Position numbers and translations under genes: made by a program. This document shows, in pieces, positions 20,001-33,200 of a DNA stretch of 64,000 nucleotides. The first letter of the stretch is position 1. Each line of letters opens with the position of its first letter. The notes beneath the pieces are model-generated. The model worked only from the letters and a program-made list of their open reading frames with translations. It had not been told where the DNA came from and ran no database searches. This DNA comes from Tubulanus polymorphus (Eukaryota; Nemertea; Palaeonemertea; Tubulaniformes; Tubulanidae), in NCBI RefSeq assembly GCF_964204645.1, contig NC_134028.1, forward strand, positions 19,752,153 to 19,816,152. The letters run 5' to 3'.

Positions 20001-23000
20001 GAACTACTCAAACATTCATTTTACTAATAGTCCGTGTTATTTTGTGTGTCTCAAGTCACCCTTCACCTTGGGGTAACATGAGAAAAAATCAGAAAATCAT
20101 TAGAGATATTTTTCACCATGCCGCGAGCTGAAGAGGGACGGTCTATTGTTGATCAAATCATTCGGGTGGAATGTATAGGCAAGACCTCAAGCTGCGATGT
20201 AAAAAAATCACAAATAAGTGCGTCTAGTCACCCCGTGTCAAGTCAAACTGTGGAACTGGGTCAATCAATCCACTTCAAATTTTAAACTGGAGCTTAACTG
20301 TTAGTCAATCAAGATAATCCCAAGGTAGTAGTCTATAAAAGTCTACAATATGCATGGGCGTCCGCAGGATTTTTTGGGGAGATCGTCTTCAGGAATAGAG
20401 GGGGTCTTGAGGTCCTACCCCTGAAAATTTCTTGCAAGCAGGCGCGTTCTGGTGCAATCTGAGGCCGATAGGAAGACTGGTTATCGTTTAATTTGCACGT
20501 ATCGATTTTGTTTTGCTAACTTAGCAAATGCAGAACATGTGCCGACGTTTGTCGACGTTTGAAAATTCAAAAAGGGGGTCCCCTGATTTGTTCTATAAAT
20601 TTCCTATCTTTTTTCAGGACACACCTTACTTCTTCGAACAAAAATATAAAGATTTCCCGGTGTTGATGTTTATTTGTCAGACAGGTGTCGGCAGGTCTAA
20701 TATCGGTATGGTACTCGGTAGTCTGGTATATTCAAACCTGCACGGATTCCCTGTAGAAACTCAGCGATCCAGGCATCCTATAAGTGATAAAACTGCGAAC
20801 TATGAAAGAGGAGAATTTAGAATCATTCAACAGTTAACTCAGATGATCGTCGATGGACAAATCAGGAAACAGGAAGTCGACTCGGCTATTGATATGTGTT
20901 CGCAGTTGTATAATCTAAGAACTGAACTTTATAAAAGTAAACAACTGCTAGAAAGTATCCAAGAGGATTATGTCGTAGAGGTTTGTATCCACATGATCTA
21001 CAGTTTCGCTTAGTGTATTCACCTATCCTTACACGATCCATGGTTCCACAGATATTTGACACTGCTCGGTCCAACCTGGTTCATTCTGTGGAAGCCAGGA
21101 ACCACAGTCACGATTTGCTCAATATTTACAGCCAATCTAGGAACCTAATAGGCAATCTTGCTCTGACTCGTGAAGAGTTTTAGTTATATAAATCTAGTAG
21201 ATATTGGTGTGTGCATCTCATGTTAATTCATGCCTATGTTACAGGGAGTTGGTGCTAAGGATTTCTACAGAAAGAAAGCCACAGATTTACTAGAATGTTA
21301 CTTCTATTTGATTTGTTTTAACGCTTATCTTAACGAACAAGTGAGTGTTCCACACAATCCCCTCCCTTCTCATCGGTGCCGATTAAAATCACGAAAATTG
21401 ATTAATTTGATATTTTGACTTTTCAGTATTCGAAATTGTTTAATTTGACGTTTGAGAAATGGATGAAATCCCACATCAATCTTACTCGTTTACTGAGTCA
21501 ATTAGACATTTCTGAAAGGAAGGCGGATCCAACAATATTGAGCAGAGCTCATCGATATCTGGTAATTATATTTTACAACAGAACTATTCAAAATTTGAAT
21601 TGATTCTTAGTAATCATACATTCAGGTCTATGCCAGGGTAGTTCGTTATTACTAAGTTTTCTTCCGAAATAGTATCTTTTATTGGCAGAAAACAATGTCA
21701 TAGTTTGTAACCATTTAACTGCGGTGATCAAGCAGGTGCAAAATATATTCACAATCAATACCCTATACAGGCCCATGGGGCCGGGATTCTGAAGGTTCAA
21801 ATGAGCGGCACCAACCTCATCCACGAAGGTCCTGATGCCGGCCTAAAGAAAATTTGGGCGGCGATTTAAAACAATTCACTCATAGGTGACACTTTTTCAG
21901 TTTTAAATTTACTTGATTCGAGGCCGAATTGCAGGAAAATGCAACATAACTCTTCCGTGTTCACTTCAATATGCCAGAAGCCGTGAAACTCCTGGGGAAA
22001 GCGCTGTCAGGATCTCCAACTAAAATTACCTGTTGCCCGCGTACGGTTCCGCATAAAGAGTCCACCTTCGTGTCAATCGAATGCTCCTAAAACCATGGTT
22101 GGCTACAGGCCTGACTCTAATTACGAGGGTTTCTACTCATGTTTATGCGGGTATATTCTCCAACTGGTATTTTCAAGGAAATTTCACCTCACTTGCCACG
22201 GCCTGGTTTAATATTCGAATGTACATGTTGTTATTTTCTGTAGGTTATGGATGACTATATTTGTTTGGATGTTTTAAGTTCACAAATGGATGTAAAAGTA
22301 TCAAACTTCCGTCGCATACAGGCTCTTCCTGTGTATGGTATGGCTCAACCATGCCGCCAGGTATGGTAGTAAATAAGTATATCAACATTAAAACTTCGAT
22401 ATCGAAAGTCACTTTATTTAGCTTCAATCTTAATGTCGAAACATACCTGAGTTGAAGTACGTATGAAACGTTAATTGAAGCACATGATTAATAAATCCAC
22501 TTAGTCTTTCCTGTATAAATAAACAAATCAAACTTTGAGCTACTGCCTGGGGTGATAACTATCATATAGTTATCACCCTAAAGGTGGCTAAAATTTTGTT
22601 TTGAAGTAAATCACCAGGTAAAGTCTCTTATTGGCTCTGTCCCAAAGTTATCGTTTATTAAAAGATTGATCTTTAGTTGTGTTATTTTGCTATAGAATAA
22701 AAAAATGGCCATAAAATCTAAGTCATCACCGAGCAAATTGCAGGGGCAACAATGAGTTCATAATCGTCACTAAAGATTAGCTATCCACGGACTCTGAGCC
22801 ACTGGTATCCCCTGATTTTCTCATTTGGAATAACTGAGATTGACAGGTATTTTGTTGAATACATATTTCAGGGTCTTTCAACCGTTTACAGTCACTTAAC
22901 TACTAAAAAACAGGGCCATCCGTACGTGGTGTTCTTTAACCTGAGAGACGACGTCACACTAGAATGTAACGGTATTACCTATAGTTACAGAGATCCATCA

Positions 23001-26000
23001 AAACTAGATTTACCGATTACATTACCAGGCATATCAGCGACTGAAATTGAGGTAGGGGGCGTCTGGATTGACAACGATAATGACACATTTATATCTAACG
23101 ATAAGCTCCTTAGCCTGAAATTCATATAGCATTTTCTTTTTAAACTAATTGAAAAGTAATAAGTCGATTTCATAGATTTCATTATTGTGTAAATTTTAGT
23201 AATTTGAATCTATAGAGTGTAGTCTATATTGCATGCATGTGATATATTGAACGAAATGGACTGTCTCTAAACACATAGATGGATACAGATTGAAACCAAC
23301 CAATAATCAATTGATATCAAATATCAAACGAGATTTCTTGTTTCTAATCAATTCTTATTCTGAAAACCATTCAATGATCCATGAGAGACAGGGGGTGGGG
23401 GCAGCGAATGGAGTAGGGAGTGAGGGGCAGTGCAGATGAATAGGTTAGGTGGAGAGTGGAATCGGGTTTCTCATGCTGCATATTAATTTACCCGATGATT
23501 CTATTCTTGTAGAGCATTGAAGATATTTACAAGAAAGAAGTGAAAAAAAAGAAATCTTTTGAGGTAAATTCTCTTCCAATCTTCCTCTAATGAGCTGATG
23601 AAAAATCGATTTACTGCTGGCTGTCTGCCAACCAGTTCCATTTATAAATCAACAAAAAAACCCAATCTCGATTAAACACGGAATTATTCGGCTCACCTTA
23701 CGCAATAAAATGAGTGATTCTAAAATGGATGATGTCAAACATTTATCGTTCTAATGATTTCGAGATTAATGTAAATCTTATCTTCAGAAAAACAGCAATG
23801 GAAAAAATGATGACACTGATGAAACAGTATTAAAAAAGGAAAAACTATTTTTGCTTTTTTCATACATCAATTTAGGCCTACAATTAAAAGTTCGATTTCT
23901 TAAAATACTATTCATCATTATCATCATCTACTAATTACTATTTCTCTGAAGATGAGCCTTGAATTTATCTCGAAACCATTAGACGGATGAATGTAAGATG
24001 TAATCAACTGCGGAGTCGTTCATTTTCTTCTACACAGAATACGACTGTCACCTTGCGAAATTCCCTATATCGAGATGAGCTGATATTTCTAGGTTTTTTC
24101 CTGCTATATCTAGGTCTATAAAGAGTTGAATGCACCTCGTGAACTGGTAGAGTTTCAAAAAGTTTCAACGTGTTTGGACCTGTTTGAGCAGCAAAGAGAG
24201 GAATCGCCGGAACTGTTGTATTATAGGATTCCTATATGTGATGATCGAGCAATTGAAGAAAAGGTTACAATTGAAATTTCCCTCAGAATTCAGTTCCGCA
24301 GTTCAGCACCGAGTTTGGTTGAGTTTGAGTTAAAGTAGAATAAGTTTGAATCCAATGTTTTATCCTTGAGTCAAATACTAACTGAGAACCGCTGAAGTGG
24401 ATCCGGGGGTATTTATATTATACCCACCCATACGAATATAATAGTCGACCTGTTTTAACAAAGTTTAACAGATAGCTCGACATTTGGAAACTTTGAAAAC
24501 TGGTTTCTTCAAACGCATATTATGCTTACTTTATTTGGGGTACACATCTCATTTTATTGCTTTAAACATGACCACAAAATTGCAACGACTGAAGATCTGA
24601 TATTGTTTCAGTTCTGTACCAATAAGAAGGATTGCCTAAGAGTTTCCTTCAATCAAGTTAAATCACACAAAAAGCCTTAATATGCCTGCATTTTGTGAAA
24701 TGTCTTGAATTTGAACATTACCTTGATTTTGTTCACTCGGTGTTGAGAGTGACCGGTTCGCGGCGCTCAATAACTGCGTGTACTAAAGAGCTCGCGTGAA
24801 CCGGGTCGCGATAGCGTTATACCACTGACACTAAGGATCTCAGTGTATGATTTTGTTGTTGTCACCCCAAGAAAATAACTTTTGGTAGGCGTGGTATCAA
24901 TATGTTGACATTCAAGGAATTTCACAAGAAGAAGGGTTTCTCTCTTATTCAATTCAACTCTTTTTGCAATCCTGATATCGGATATTCAGTCGTTTTCCGT
25001 GATTTACGTGATGGTCACATTTAGAGCAAAATAAGGTACCGGGTACCCCAAAAAGTAATATCCCGTAGAACTGGTCTCAATTATTATTCATAAATGGATC
25101 AAAACGTCAAATTCCATTTCTAATTTCCTAATTGCTGCAAAATCAAAAAGAAATTCACTTTTAATTCCGATTTTGTAACTATCCATTCTGCGGAAACATT
25201 ATTTCCATATGCATTTATTGTAATGTGTAATCATTTCTTACTAAGTAGGCCTTGAATGGTACAATTTCATTTTCTTCTATTTATATTCATATGATCACTA
25301 CAATAAATAGATATACCTATAATCAAATAAGTAGATAAGCAACTTTGATTAAAAATAGATACACCCACTTTTCTGAGTGCACTGTAAATCTTCACGCGAA
25401 TCACAAATATCCGTGTTTTACATATATATATATATGTATATATATAGGATATTGATCAGTTGGTATCTATATTAAGTAACATTGAAAGTATAGATTGCGA
25501 TGAATTTGGACCTGCACTGGTGTTTTTCTGTCGTACTGGTAAAGGTCGCACGACGACAGCTATGGCAATCGCTGGTCTCATCGTTTGTCACAGGAAGGTA
25601 TAGTTACTATGGTTACAAATGATTGATTACGTGAATATGAAATAATTTCAGTAAATATTTCAAAATATTTATGTTATTCTATTTTAGGGATTCCCGTATG
25701 GAACTAAACCCGGCGAGGAGGAGCGAGTCTCACTTCCAAATGCTGCTTTTACTAAAGGGGATTTCCAGGTATTAGTTCAACAATATTCCACTTGGTAGCG
25801 TGACTGAATGCCGGTTGTCATATTGTAAAAATGAGTTTATTATGTTATGAATAAACTTTTCAAACTTGATTAAAAAGCGATTATTTATGAACCAATTTAC
25901 AATTTCGCAATCAATACGATTACGCACGATAATTCTTGAAAAGACCATCAACATTTCGTTCTGTAAATCCTTTGGTAAGCGATTTTTTTCTACCGGCCAG

Positions 26001-27141
26001 GGTTGGGTTTCCCAATGCGCATGCGCGAACCCGCTGGACTTGGAAAATTTCGTTCACCAAATTCTTTGCGCCGGGTTGAAATCTTTTTATGTTTCGTATT
26101 GATTTTATAGATAGTACAGCGCCTGGTGCGTCGAATCCCGAATGGACAACAAGTCAAACGAGAAGTCGATTTTATACTGGATCAATGTTCAGAAACAATG
26201 ACACCAATGCACTATCACATACGCGAAGAGATATTTGTCACTTATAATTGGGTAAAACATATTCTTAGACATCGGATTGTAGGTCATTAACAAGCTTTCT
26301 ACAGGCCATTAGAAAATACACACAAGAACTGCAATATAATTTGAAGGGTAAAAGTTTGAATGCAATCACAATGAATGCATTTGGGATAATCTTTCCATGA
26401 TTGAAGTTTTTGAAAAATGTCATCAATATATCGGGGCTGGACTGGTTGCCGTTCAATTCAATTTGACTATCTATTCAAATCCAAAATATTTTCATCGATC
26501 TTCAGTATTAAATGATTTATATTATATCATTCATTGTCAACACAATTAAGAAATAAATAGGCCCATATGTTATTTCTTAAATGGCGTCAATAAACGTTCA
26601 AGTTAGTTATCTTGTTATCGTGGATAATCTAACGATTTCATCATCGTGTAGATAATCTGATGATTTCATCATCGTCGTGCACCTGATGAGCACCTGTTCT
26701 ATATTCTAGGGCTTTTTCATTCGACAATGATTGGATTATTAATTTTGTTGTTTATGTTGCAGTTGAAAAAGGCGAAATCAGACGAAGAAAGGCAGTTTAC
26801 AAAACGTCGCAGTTTAGATTATCTGGAACGTTATCTTTATTTGATATTGTTTAATGCGTATCTTCACTCAGAGAGGGCGTCTATGTGGGAGCGTCCATTC
26901 AGTGTCTGGCTAAAAGAGGTATACAATAATTCTCACAAATCACGAAGTTTTCGCATCTACTTGATGTTTGTTATTGAATGCATTTATGAACTTTCAGATC
27001 GGTGGTCGAGTTGGTTTTTACGATATTCTCGATGACTTAGCATTTTACGATTTCGAGTCGAAGCCCTGTGAATTACGTCACATCCGCAATCGATGGCGAC
27101 TTCCAGCTTCGAAGATCCCATTCACCGGAGTGTTCCATTAG
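16227..27141 (+). CDS. PALD1: Paladin (phosphatase-domain protein), complete
   Basis: Eighteen coding exons: 16227-16347, 16500-16669, 17586-17765, 18401-18568, 18875-19041, 19223-19298, 20618-20980, 21245-21340, 21427-21561, 22244-22360, 22872-23051, 23513-23563, 24114-24263, 25448-25597, 25688-25768, 26111-26251, 26763-26918, 26998-27141. All are GT-AG and in phase, giving 881 residues (human about 856). The N-terminus MGTAAS is an N-myristoylation signal shared with vertebrate paladin. NCKEEFQ follows near residue 75. Two tandem cysteine-phosphatase-like modules carry CQTGVGR (Cys314-Arg320) and CRTGKGR (Cys686-Arg692). Each is followed by a LERYLYLILFNAYL-type helix (about 425-445 and 805-820), a paladin hallmark. 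Vertebrate paladin modulates receptor and phosphoinositide signalling at membranes and has been described both as an inactive and as a lipid phosphatase. The last seven residues and the stop codon lie in the first unit of a minisatellite. Confidence 0.95.
16678..17100 (+). repeat. Graded hexanucleotide/trinucleotide microsatellite in PALD1 intron 2
   Basis: The tract proper runs 16818-17097. In order: gat/aat repeats, then gataac, gatagc, gacagc, gacaac and aacaat units, ending in pure aat. Each block differs from the next by one base per unit. Open frames across it (Asp-Asn, Asp-Ser, Leu-Ser) are artefacts. A G-rich run, gggggggggaggggggg, lies just upstream at about 16684. Confidence 0.9.
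17881..18243. mobile_element. Palindromic MITE in PALD1 intron 3
   Basis: The terminal inverted repeats are 37 bases (17882-17918 and 18203-18239) with about four mismatches, sharing cccttggtgacata. The inside is built of short, self-complementary motifs (tcgaaattcgacataat and its complement) repeated in both orientations. No coding capacity. I could not define a target duplication. Confidence 0.8.
19430..19632. repeat. Imperfect minisatellite in PALD1 intron 6
   Basis: Motifs gttgtggaaa and aggaccaagttctac recur at irregular spacing of about 30-60 bases. Diverged; no coding role. Confidence 0.6.
19633..20617 (+). other. Rest of PALD1 intron 6
   Basis: Mostly unique. It includes gaactgggtcaa at about 20256, resembling one end of the palindromic family seen at 43560, and at about 20350 a stretch (gggcgtccgcaggatttttt) that resembles ends of hAT-type elements. 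Neither can be bounded. Confidence 0.35.
22550..22578. repeat. Perfect 13-base-arm hairpin in PALD1 intron 10
   Basis: gggtgataactat, a 3-base loop, then the exact reverse complement. Too short to classify. Confidence 0.6.
24264..25447 (+). other. PALD1 intron 13
   Basis: The largest PALD1 intron without an identified element (1184 bases). The acceptor end is an alternating TA tract (about 25420-25446) with almost no pyrimidine run. Its donor, gttaca, is weaker than the other PALD1 donors. Confidence 0.5.
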
Positions 27142-27600
27142 AACTCTGATCGTTCACCGGAGTGTTCCATTAGAACTCTGATCGTTCACCGGAGTGTTCC
27201 ATTAGAACTCTGATCGTTCACCGGAGTGTTCCATTAGAACTCTGATCGTTCGCGGGAGTGTTCCATTAGAACTCTGATCGTTCGCGGGAGTGTTCCATTA
27301 GAACTCTGATCGTTCGCGGGAGTGTTCCATTAGAACTCTGGTCGTTCACGTGAGTGTTCCCCTAGACCGCCGATTGTTCACGGGAGTGTTCCATTGTGGT
27401 CGTTAATGGAAATGAGAGAGGTCGTTAATGAAAATGTTCCGCTAGAACTAATTCCGGTCGTTTGCGCGAGTGTTCCTCTAGACCGCTGATCGTTCACGGA
27501 AGTTTTCCACTAGACCGCTGATCGTTCACGGAAGTTTTCCACTAGAACTCTGGTCGTTCGCGCGAGTGTTCCACTAGAACTAAGATCTTCCTTTATTGGG
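27118..27600. repeat. 32-base minisatellite overlapping the PALD1 stop codon
   Basis: Units of 32 bases contain gtgttccattagaactctg. About seven are nearly identical (27121 to about 27345), then they diverge to about 27600. The first unit encodes the PALD1 C-terminal residues and stop; the others form the start of the 3' UTR. Confidence 0.9.
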
Positions 27601-27997
27601 ACCCACCAGATCTCAGAGATCTTTCCCTCCATAAACTCCGATTAATGTCAATCAGAGGGTTTTTTACTAGTAGAAAAAATGAGATTTTAAAAACTTTTAC
27701 AACAGATTTCTCTAAGGGTACTGCCGTCCTCTGTTAGTGATGCCACCGTCCTCTATATTAGGTGACATCTCAATTCTCAATGTTGTGTTAATTTCTAGAT
27801 TTTTGGATATTGTTGTGAATTTGTAGATTAAGTTATTGTGATAAAGCAAGTTCGACACGCCCCCTATCGAGTAAACTGAATTATCTGAGTTGTCACACTT
27901 TCTATATGATTTGGGATGTCACGCTCCGTTCTACGTGTCGATTTTTTGTGTTTTATTATTCATGCATGAAACCAAAACAATGTTAGTTTTGTCTAAG

Positions 27998-28003
27998 AAT
28001 AAA
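27998..28003 (+). other. Candidate PALD1 poly(A) signal
   Basis: AATAAA about 860 bases after the stop, the clearest plus-strand signal before the PRDM8 3' end. Confidence 0.4.
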
Positions 28004-28166
28004 AATATCTATTTTCAAAAAATCATCTAATGTATACGTATGTATAATGGCTTTTTGTATATGGAGTAGAGTGAAAAAATAGCAACGAGGAAGAGTTAAT
28101 GCCATCAGTGCCATGGCGACGAGTAAGTGTTGACACCCAAAGGAACGACTGTTTTATATATAGAAT

Positions 28167-28172
28167 TTTATT
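28167..28172 (-). other. Candidate PRDM8 poly(A) signal
   Basis: AATAAA on the minus strand, about 175 bases past the PRDM8 stop. Confidence 0.45.
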
Positions 28173-28344
28173 TCTGTTTACACATATATTATATTATGAT
28201 TACTCTGTATTTCTGATACAATATTGAAGCACTATACATAAACTAACTGCATTCGACATTCTACTGTTGACACTAGTAATGGTGCCGATTAAACATTTAC
28301 AAACATAAACAATCGTTATAAATCCCCGCGTTCGGTGTCTAGTT

Positions 28345-30279
28345 CTAAGCGTGTGAAGACATATGTCGCGTTAAATGATGTCTTTCTTTAAATGTTTCAT
28401 TGCAAACGGTGCATTTTAACTTCTCTTCTCGTTTTCGTTTGACCGGATCGAATTCTCGTTTGTGATGTGATCTCATGTGATAAACTAAATCGCTCGTCAT
28501 TCGGAAGGTCGCGTTGCATTTTGCGCACCAATTCTGTAACGAGGGAACATTAACCATGTTCATAGACGAAGGTAATAGAGGGGGTAGAGTTAGTAAGCGT
28601 TCCACCATCGGATTCGTAGGTTTCATATTATGCGGCTGTAGTCCGGGTATTTGCATATCTGAGTACATTTGCATTTTACTACCACTAGGAGTCGCTAGTG
28701 GCCGGTCGAGAGTTTCCGGTAATGGTGGTCGAGTGAAACTCGTTGCTTTCATTTGTAAACGATGCGCGTGCGCATCTGATAAATTTATTGGGAAGTTTTC
28801 GGTGTATCCCGCGGTTGCTACGGAAACGGGTGGTAAAATTTGAGAACGAATATTAACCGGAAACGCGTTGAATTGTGGTCTATATCCGGTAGTAATGTTT
28901 AACGGCGTTGGAATGTCATTTTCTGATATTCTCACTGGTGACGTCACGATAGGAGTTCGGACAGGTGTTAAACCTGGCATTGAAGGATAGTTCCTTGAAT
29001 TGTCACCAGGCGGTGATATTGGGTTTTTTGGCGATTGGGATTTTTCGACTTTCCTGAACGCACTTCCGGAGTTACATTTGTCTTTTTGTTCAGATTTATC
29101 ATTTTCATTCGACGTTTCAGAAATATTGTTTACATTTTGATTTTTATCCAAACAGATGACGTCAGTCACATGAGTGCCAACATCGATGATGTCATCATCG
29201 TCATCATCATCTGACATCACTTCCGCTCGACGCTTCGGCGGGAAATCCTCATTGTCAACTTCCACGCGCCATTTTCTCTTCCTGTCCGTGTCTTGTAGTA
29301 AATTACTGATCGAATGCGACGTCACTTTATCGGGCGCTTTATTTGGTGACGCCAATGTTTTATGTTGTCCTATTTTAGAGAAGTCTGTTGTACAAAATCC
29401 GCGTGGGTGTTGATTGCTTATCGTAAACATGGTTGGGTTTTTAGTAAGGTCAAGGCCATTCACACTGGAAGTGACGCGACGCCGGAAGTCACATTTAAAT
29501 CTCATGTGAGCACGGAGAGTGTTCGGGTAGTGGAATTTACAGTTGCACATTGGACACGTCATCAAACCATCTTCTAAAACAAAACATATCCATCGATGAA
29601 TTAAGGACACACTTCAGATATTCAACATTGAAATACTGCATATTTATAATGATTTTCATATTAAAGCGGCGGCCATTTTGGTGTTCATACGAGAATCGGT
29701 CAAAACGGTAGATTTAGCAGTCCCGTTTAGCCCAAGTCACGTTATATGCCACCAAAACTAAGCACTAGTCTAATTCCACCATACCTTTGACATAAAACGG
29801 CTGCACTTCCGGGATACCGAGTATTAACGCAAACTGTCTGCTATACCAGGCTGTGATTGGCTGATTTTGATAAATTGTTTTAATTACTCTGTAATAAATA
29901 TGTCGGTCTTTACTGAAAACCTCTACATTCATTTCATGTTCGTCACGTGACGGGTTTATAAATGGTAACCATTCCATCATCTTACTCGTGTCTTTAAGCG
30001 TTACCAGATCAACCTGCCGAAACCAGATATATACACAGTTCAAATGCTGCCAAAAGACATCATCTACGCATATCATCATTCAAAATCAATTGAAAAAAAA
30101 AATGTTTCATTCAATTTCAATACATCGCTTACCTTTGTCATGGGAATATCTGGGTATTTATCCAAGGTCATGTGACCTATCAGATACGCCGGGTCAGTCA
30201 ATGTCATCATGGGCGGTATTGGTCCGAAGGTTTCTCCGAACGGGATCTCGTCTATTGCCATGAGTCCCATGGTTGAAAT
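28345..30279 (-). CDS. PRDM8: PRDM8-like PR/SET-domain zinc-finger transcription factor
   Basis: Three exons on the minus strand: 30133-30279, 29785-30046, 28345-29573, joined by GT-AG introns in phase. From the first ATG (30270) the protein has 542 residues. The first exon opens after a 3' splice site (tattttcag), so a further 5' exon probably exists, and residues may precede this ATG. A PR (SET-like) domain spans about 5-125, with FGP and ITAWYSRQF. A C2HC finger, CPMCNCKF, begins at 140. A long Ser/Pro-rich linker has a run of seven Asp and basic KRKW/PPKRR patches (likely nuclear signals). The C-terminus has two C2H2 fingers, WCAKCNATFRMTSDLVYHMR (from 482) and CTVCNETFKERHHLTRHM (from 521), nearly identical to vertebrate PRDM8. 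In vertebrates PRDM8 is a neural and retinal transcriptional repressor. An alternative, shorter second exon starting at 30013 is possible. The longer form retains YIWFR, resembling YIFR in vertebrates. Confidence 0.92.
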
Positions 30280-33200
30280 CTGAAAATATATGGACATTTT
30301 TGAACAGAGTTTAATGGCGAAATCAGTGTTTCCGGTTCAGTGACAAATAGTTATAGTGTGTTCAACAATCCGCGGATGGTTTTTTTACGCAATATTTATT
30401 TTTTGATTTATTTCGCTTTCGCTCGTCAATTTTCATTTCGTACCAAATTCTGACCGTTTCATTATAAAGTTCTGCGTTATCTCAGTACGGGCAAATAAAC
30501 TCTACTAGCGACTGGCTCATCCATCACCGGCGTGGCTGCTGCTGCTGCTGCTGCTGGTTCACGCCAATATTCATCCCAAATAGGACGAACTGATGTCATT
30601 CTAAATCCATTGATAATTTATATTGGATGAGCTTGAGTAAGTCGGTCTCTATTCATGCAGCTTATTGAGGATTTAGGCCTGAATGCGCGCACTAGTTTAT
30701 ACACGGCGGAAGAATATGTTTAACTGATTGACGTGTGTGCGCGTGTGCTCATATCTATACGCCAGTGGCAGCCAGTCACGTGACTCGGTGATTAGACGGT
30801 TATTTGAACAGATGCAAGAAAACAGCGCAAATTTAATAAACTTCTGTTTTTGATAAACGACTCGCGCGCGCGCGCGATGCGGATTCAATCACAGATTGAT
30901 AGAATTCATTACGACTTCAAACGCAAATGACTTTTATATTTGAAATCTAGTTTCTCTTTCGCAGATATCTGCAGCAATTTACTATCTACGATCACCGTGA
31001 GTTCAGGTGAATATCCATCAACGAAACAAAACCCAGCCCGGGAGTGCCACTGGGGCGCTTACCCTTAAGAAGGGCATACTAATGAGATGAAGGAATGACT
31101 ACATGGACCATGCACTAAGCAGTCACTAAACCATCGATATTGAAGCAAAGACATATTTCTAATGCCTGAATCATACAAAAACCACAATACTTTCTACAAC
31201 GTCGAACACGATTTAATCTGCTGAATCTGAGTTTTATTATGGGCCTTTCACGTAATAAGTTTCTTCAACTTCGACAGTCGTCCAAAGTCTTATTTTACAA
31301 TATTTTGTATAATTCACTCCTGCTGGGGTGGGCTAAACTTCCTATTGTAATTTAATTCGTGAATAAACATTATTATTATATCCAATGCTTATATATTCCA
31401 TAGCATTATGATGTACTGAAGACAACATGGCTGCATTAAAGGCACTTTGTATTCATATCTGAATTTCAATCAAAATATAAATTCAGTGTTCCATGTTTCA
31501 TCTGTAATATTCAACAAACCAGAAACAGATAAAACCAATTCCCTTTCTCCACAGAGCGGGATTCGTGATCAATTCAACCAGGAATTATTAAATAAATACC
31601 AGCGAATATGTTTTTCGATAATATCAAAACGTGATTCGAGATATCAAATAACAAGATGTGATAGAGATGAATAGATCATGCGCGTTGACATATTCGCGAC
31701 AGGCTTCGTTTTTGCGTGTAGAGTTAAATTAAATCGTGTATAAACTGATTGTGTATGACGAGCTTAACCAGCGGGGTACATTATTCATACACGTGATCAG
31801 ACTATACCATGCGCCCAAACGTGCCCAAACTGCCTAGCCACACGTATTCAAGCGCATACTCAGATTATCCAGACTTGCCCAGAGCCGTTGTACGTGCCAG
31901 ACTACTGCCTCAAGGCCGAGACTAACTACACTTCCCGCTACGCGTGCCCAGTGCCCAGAGACATGCCCATAGTGCCAACAAACATGCCAGACTTCCCCTT
32001 AGAAAGTTTGTAAATGTTTTACATGTAAACATAATAATTCATAAATGTTTTAACTGAAACAACATTCAGTTAGTTTATTCTAAATTACTTCAGTACGTAT
32101 TACTTTTTATTGGATTTTCCGCTATGATTTCACGTTTTCTCCATTTTTTCTGCATTGATCATTTAGTGAAAGAAAACAGTCTGGTGTCGGAAGACTGGGG
32201 CGAGGGAGGTTTCAATTTATTAGGTTTTCAATTACACAAGTGCGGAGCGACGGTGCGAATCTCAAATATCAGAGATATAAATAGACGCATAGAGAGGGAA
32301 TTCTTTGATAAACGTGAGACTACCTGAGTTTACTATTCCGGGACAGAGCTTTTTTTTTGTTCTTTGTTATAGTCAATGCGGATGGAAGACGTTGTGAGTA
32401 AGACGAACCTCCTCTTGCATCGTTGCTCGTTTCCGCAGAGAAATCTCAGATAAGCTGTGGACTAATAGTATTTTGATAAGTTCAGGGAGTTGGTTATCTC
32501 ATCAGAGACTGTCTGAAAGAATGCTGGTAAAGTCTTATGGTATGAAACGCGTATGTGTTGTGACAAGTAAATCCCCGGTTGACATCCTGGATCAATAACT
32601 ACTAATAACAGCGACACAGAATTGAATCATATACTCAACATACAAGACTTGTCAATATCCCCTGAAATATTGTAAACTTCGTTAGGAGAGATTTGGGCTG
32701 GAATTTTCTGAATAGTTTAGAGTTCAGATGGATTTATGTCGATCCCCGGTTGCGTCATCCCTCAGGGTTCAGTTTACGAGTGGTAACGCGAGATCTCGCG
32801 AGACTGCCAGACGATCGCTAATCGCAATATGTTACATACAGACAGTTTAGGAAAACACATATTGGTGCGGAATGAGTTCGTGAGAGGAATATTTTAGAAC
32901 TGACTCGGGGGAAAGATGAGTTGACATATATCCGAACAAACCTCAGGAGAATTCGAGGAACTTGAACTCTTCAGTCTCAGCGATACTCATCGTGTTGCAT
33001 TAGTTTTAGTAGTTTCTCACTCATAAAAATTAAAAATTACATCATCGTTAAGAACTATATCAGTGTCTTATTGAGAACCAGGAATTTCTGACAACTATTA
33101 AGGTATATATAGTTTAAGATTCGAATCTATAAAATTTGGGAAAGGAACTAATTCTAGTTGAGTTACTGTGTCCAGGGTTAACTCGAAAACTACGGCTCAC

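Noticed and set aside
27118-27600. CRISPR-like array
   Set aside because: Contiguous 32-base tandem repeats without spacers, overlapping a gene end.
28514-28843. Plus-strand frame of 109 residues
   Set aside because: Shadow of the PRDM8 last exon, which matches the family on the opposite strand.
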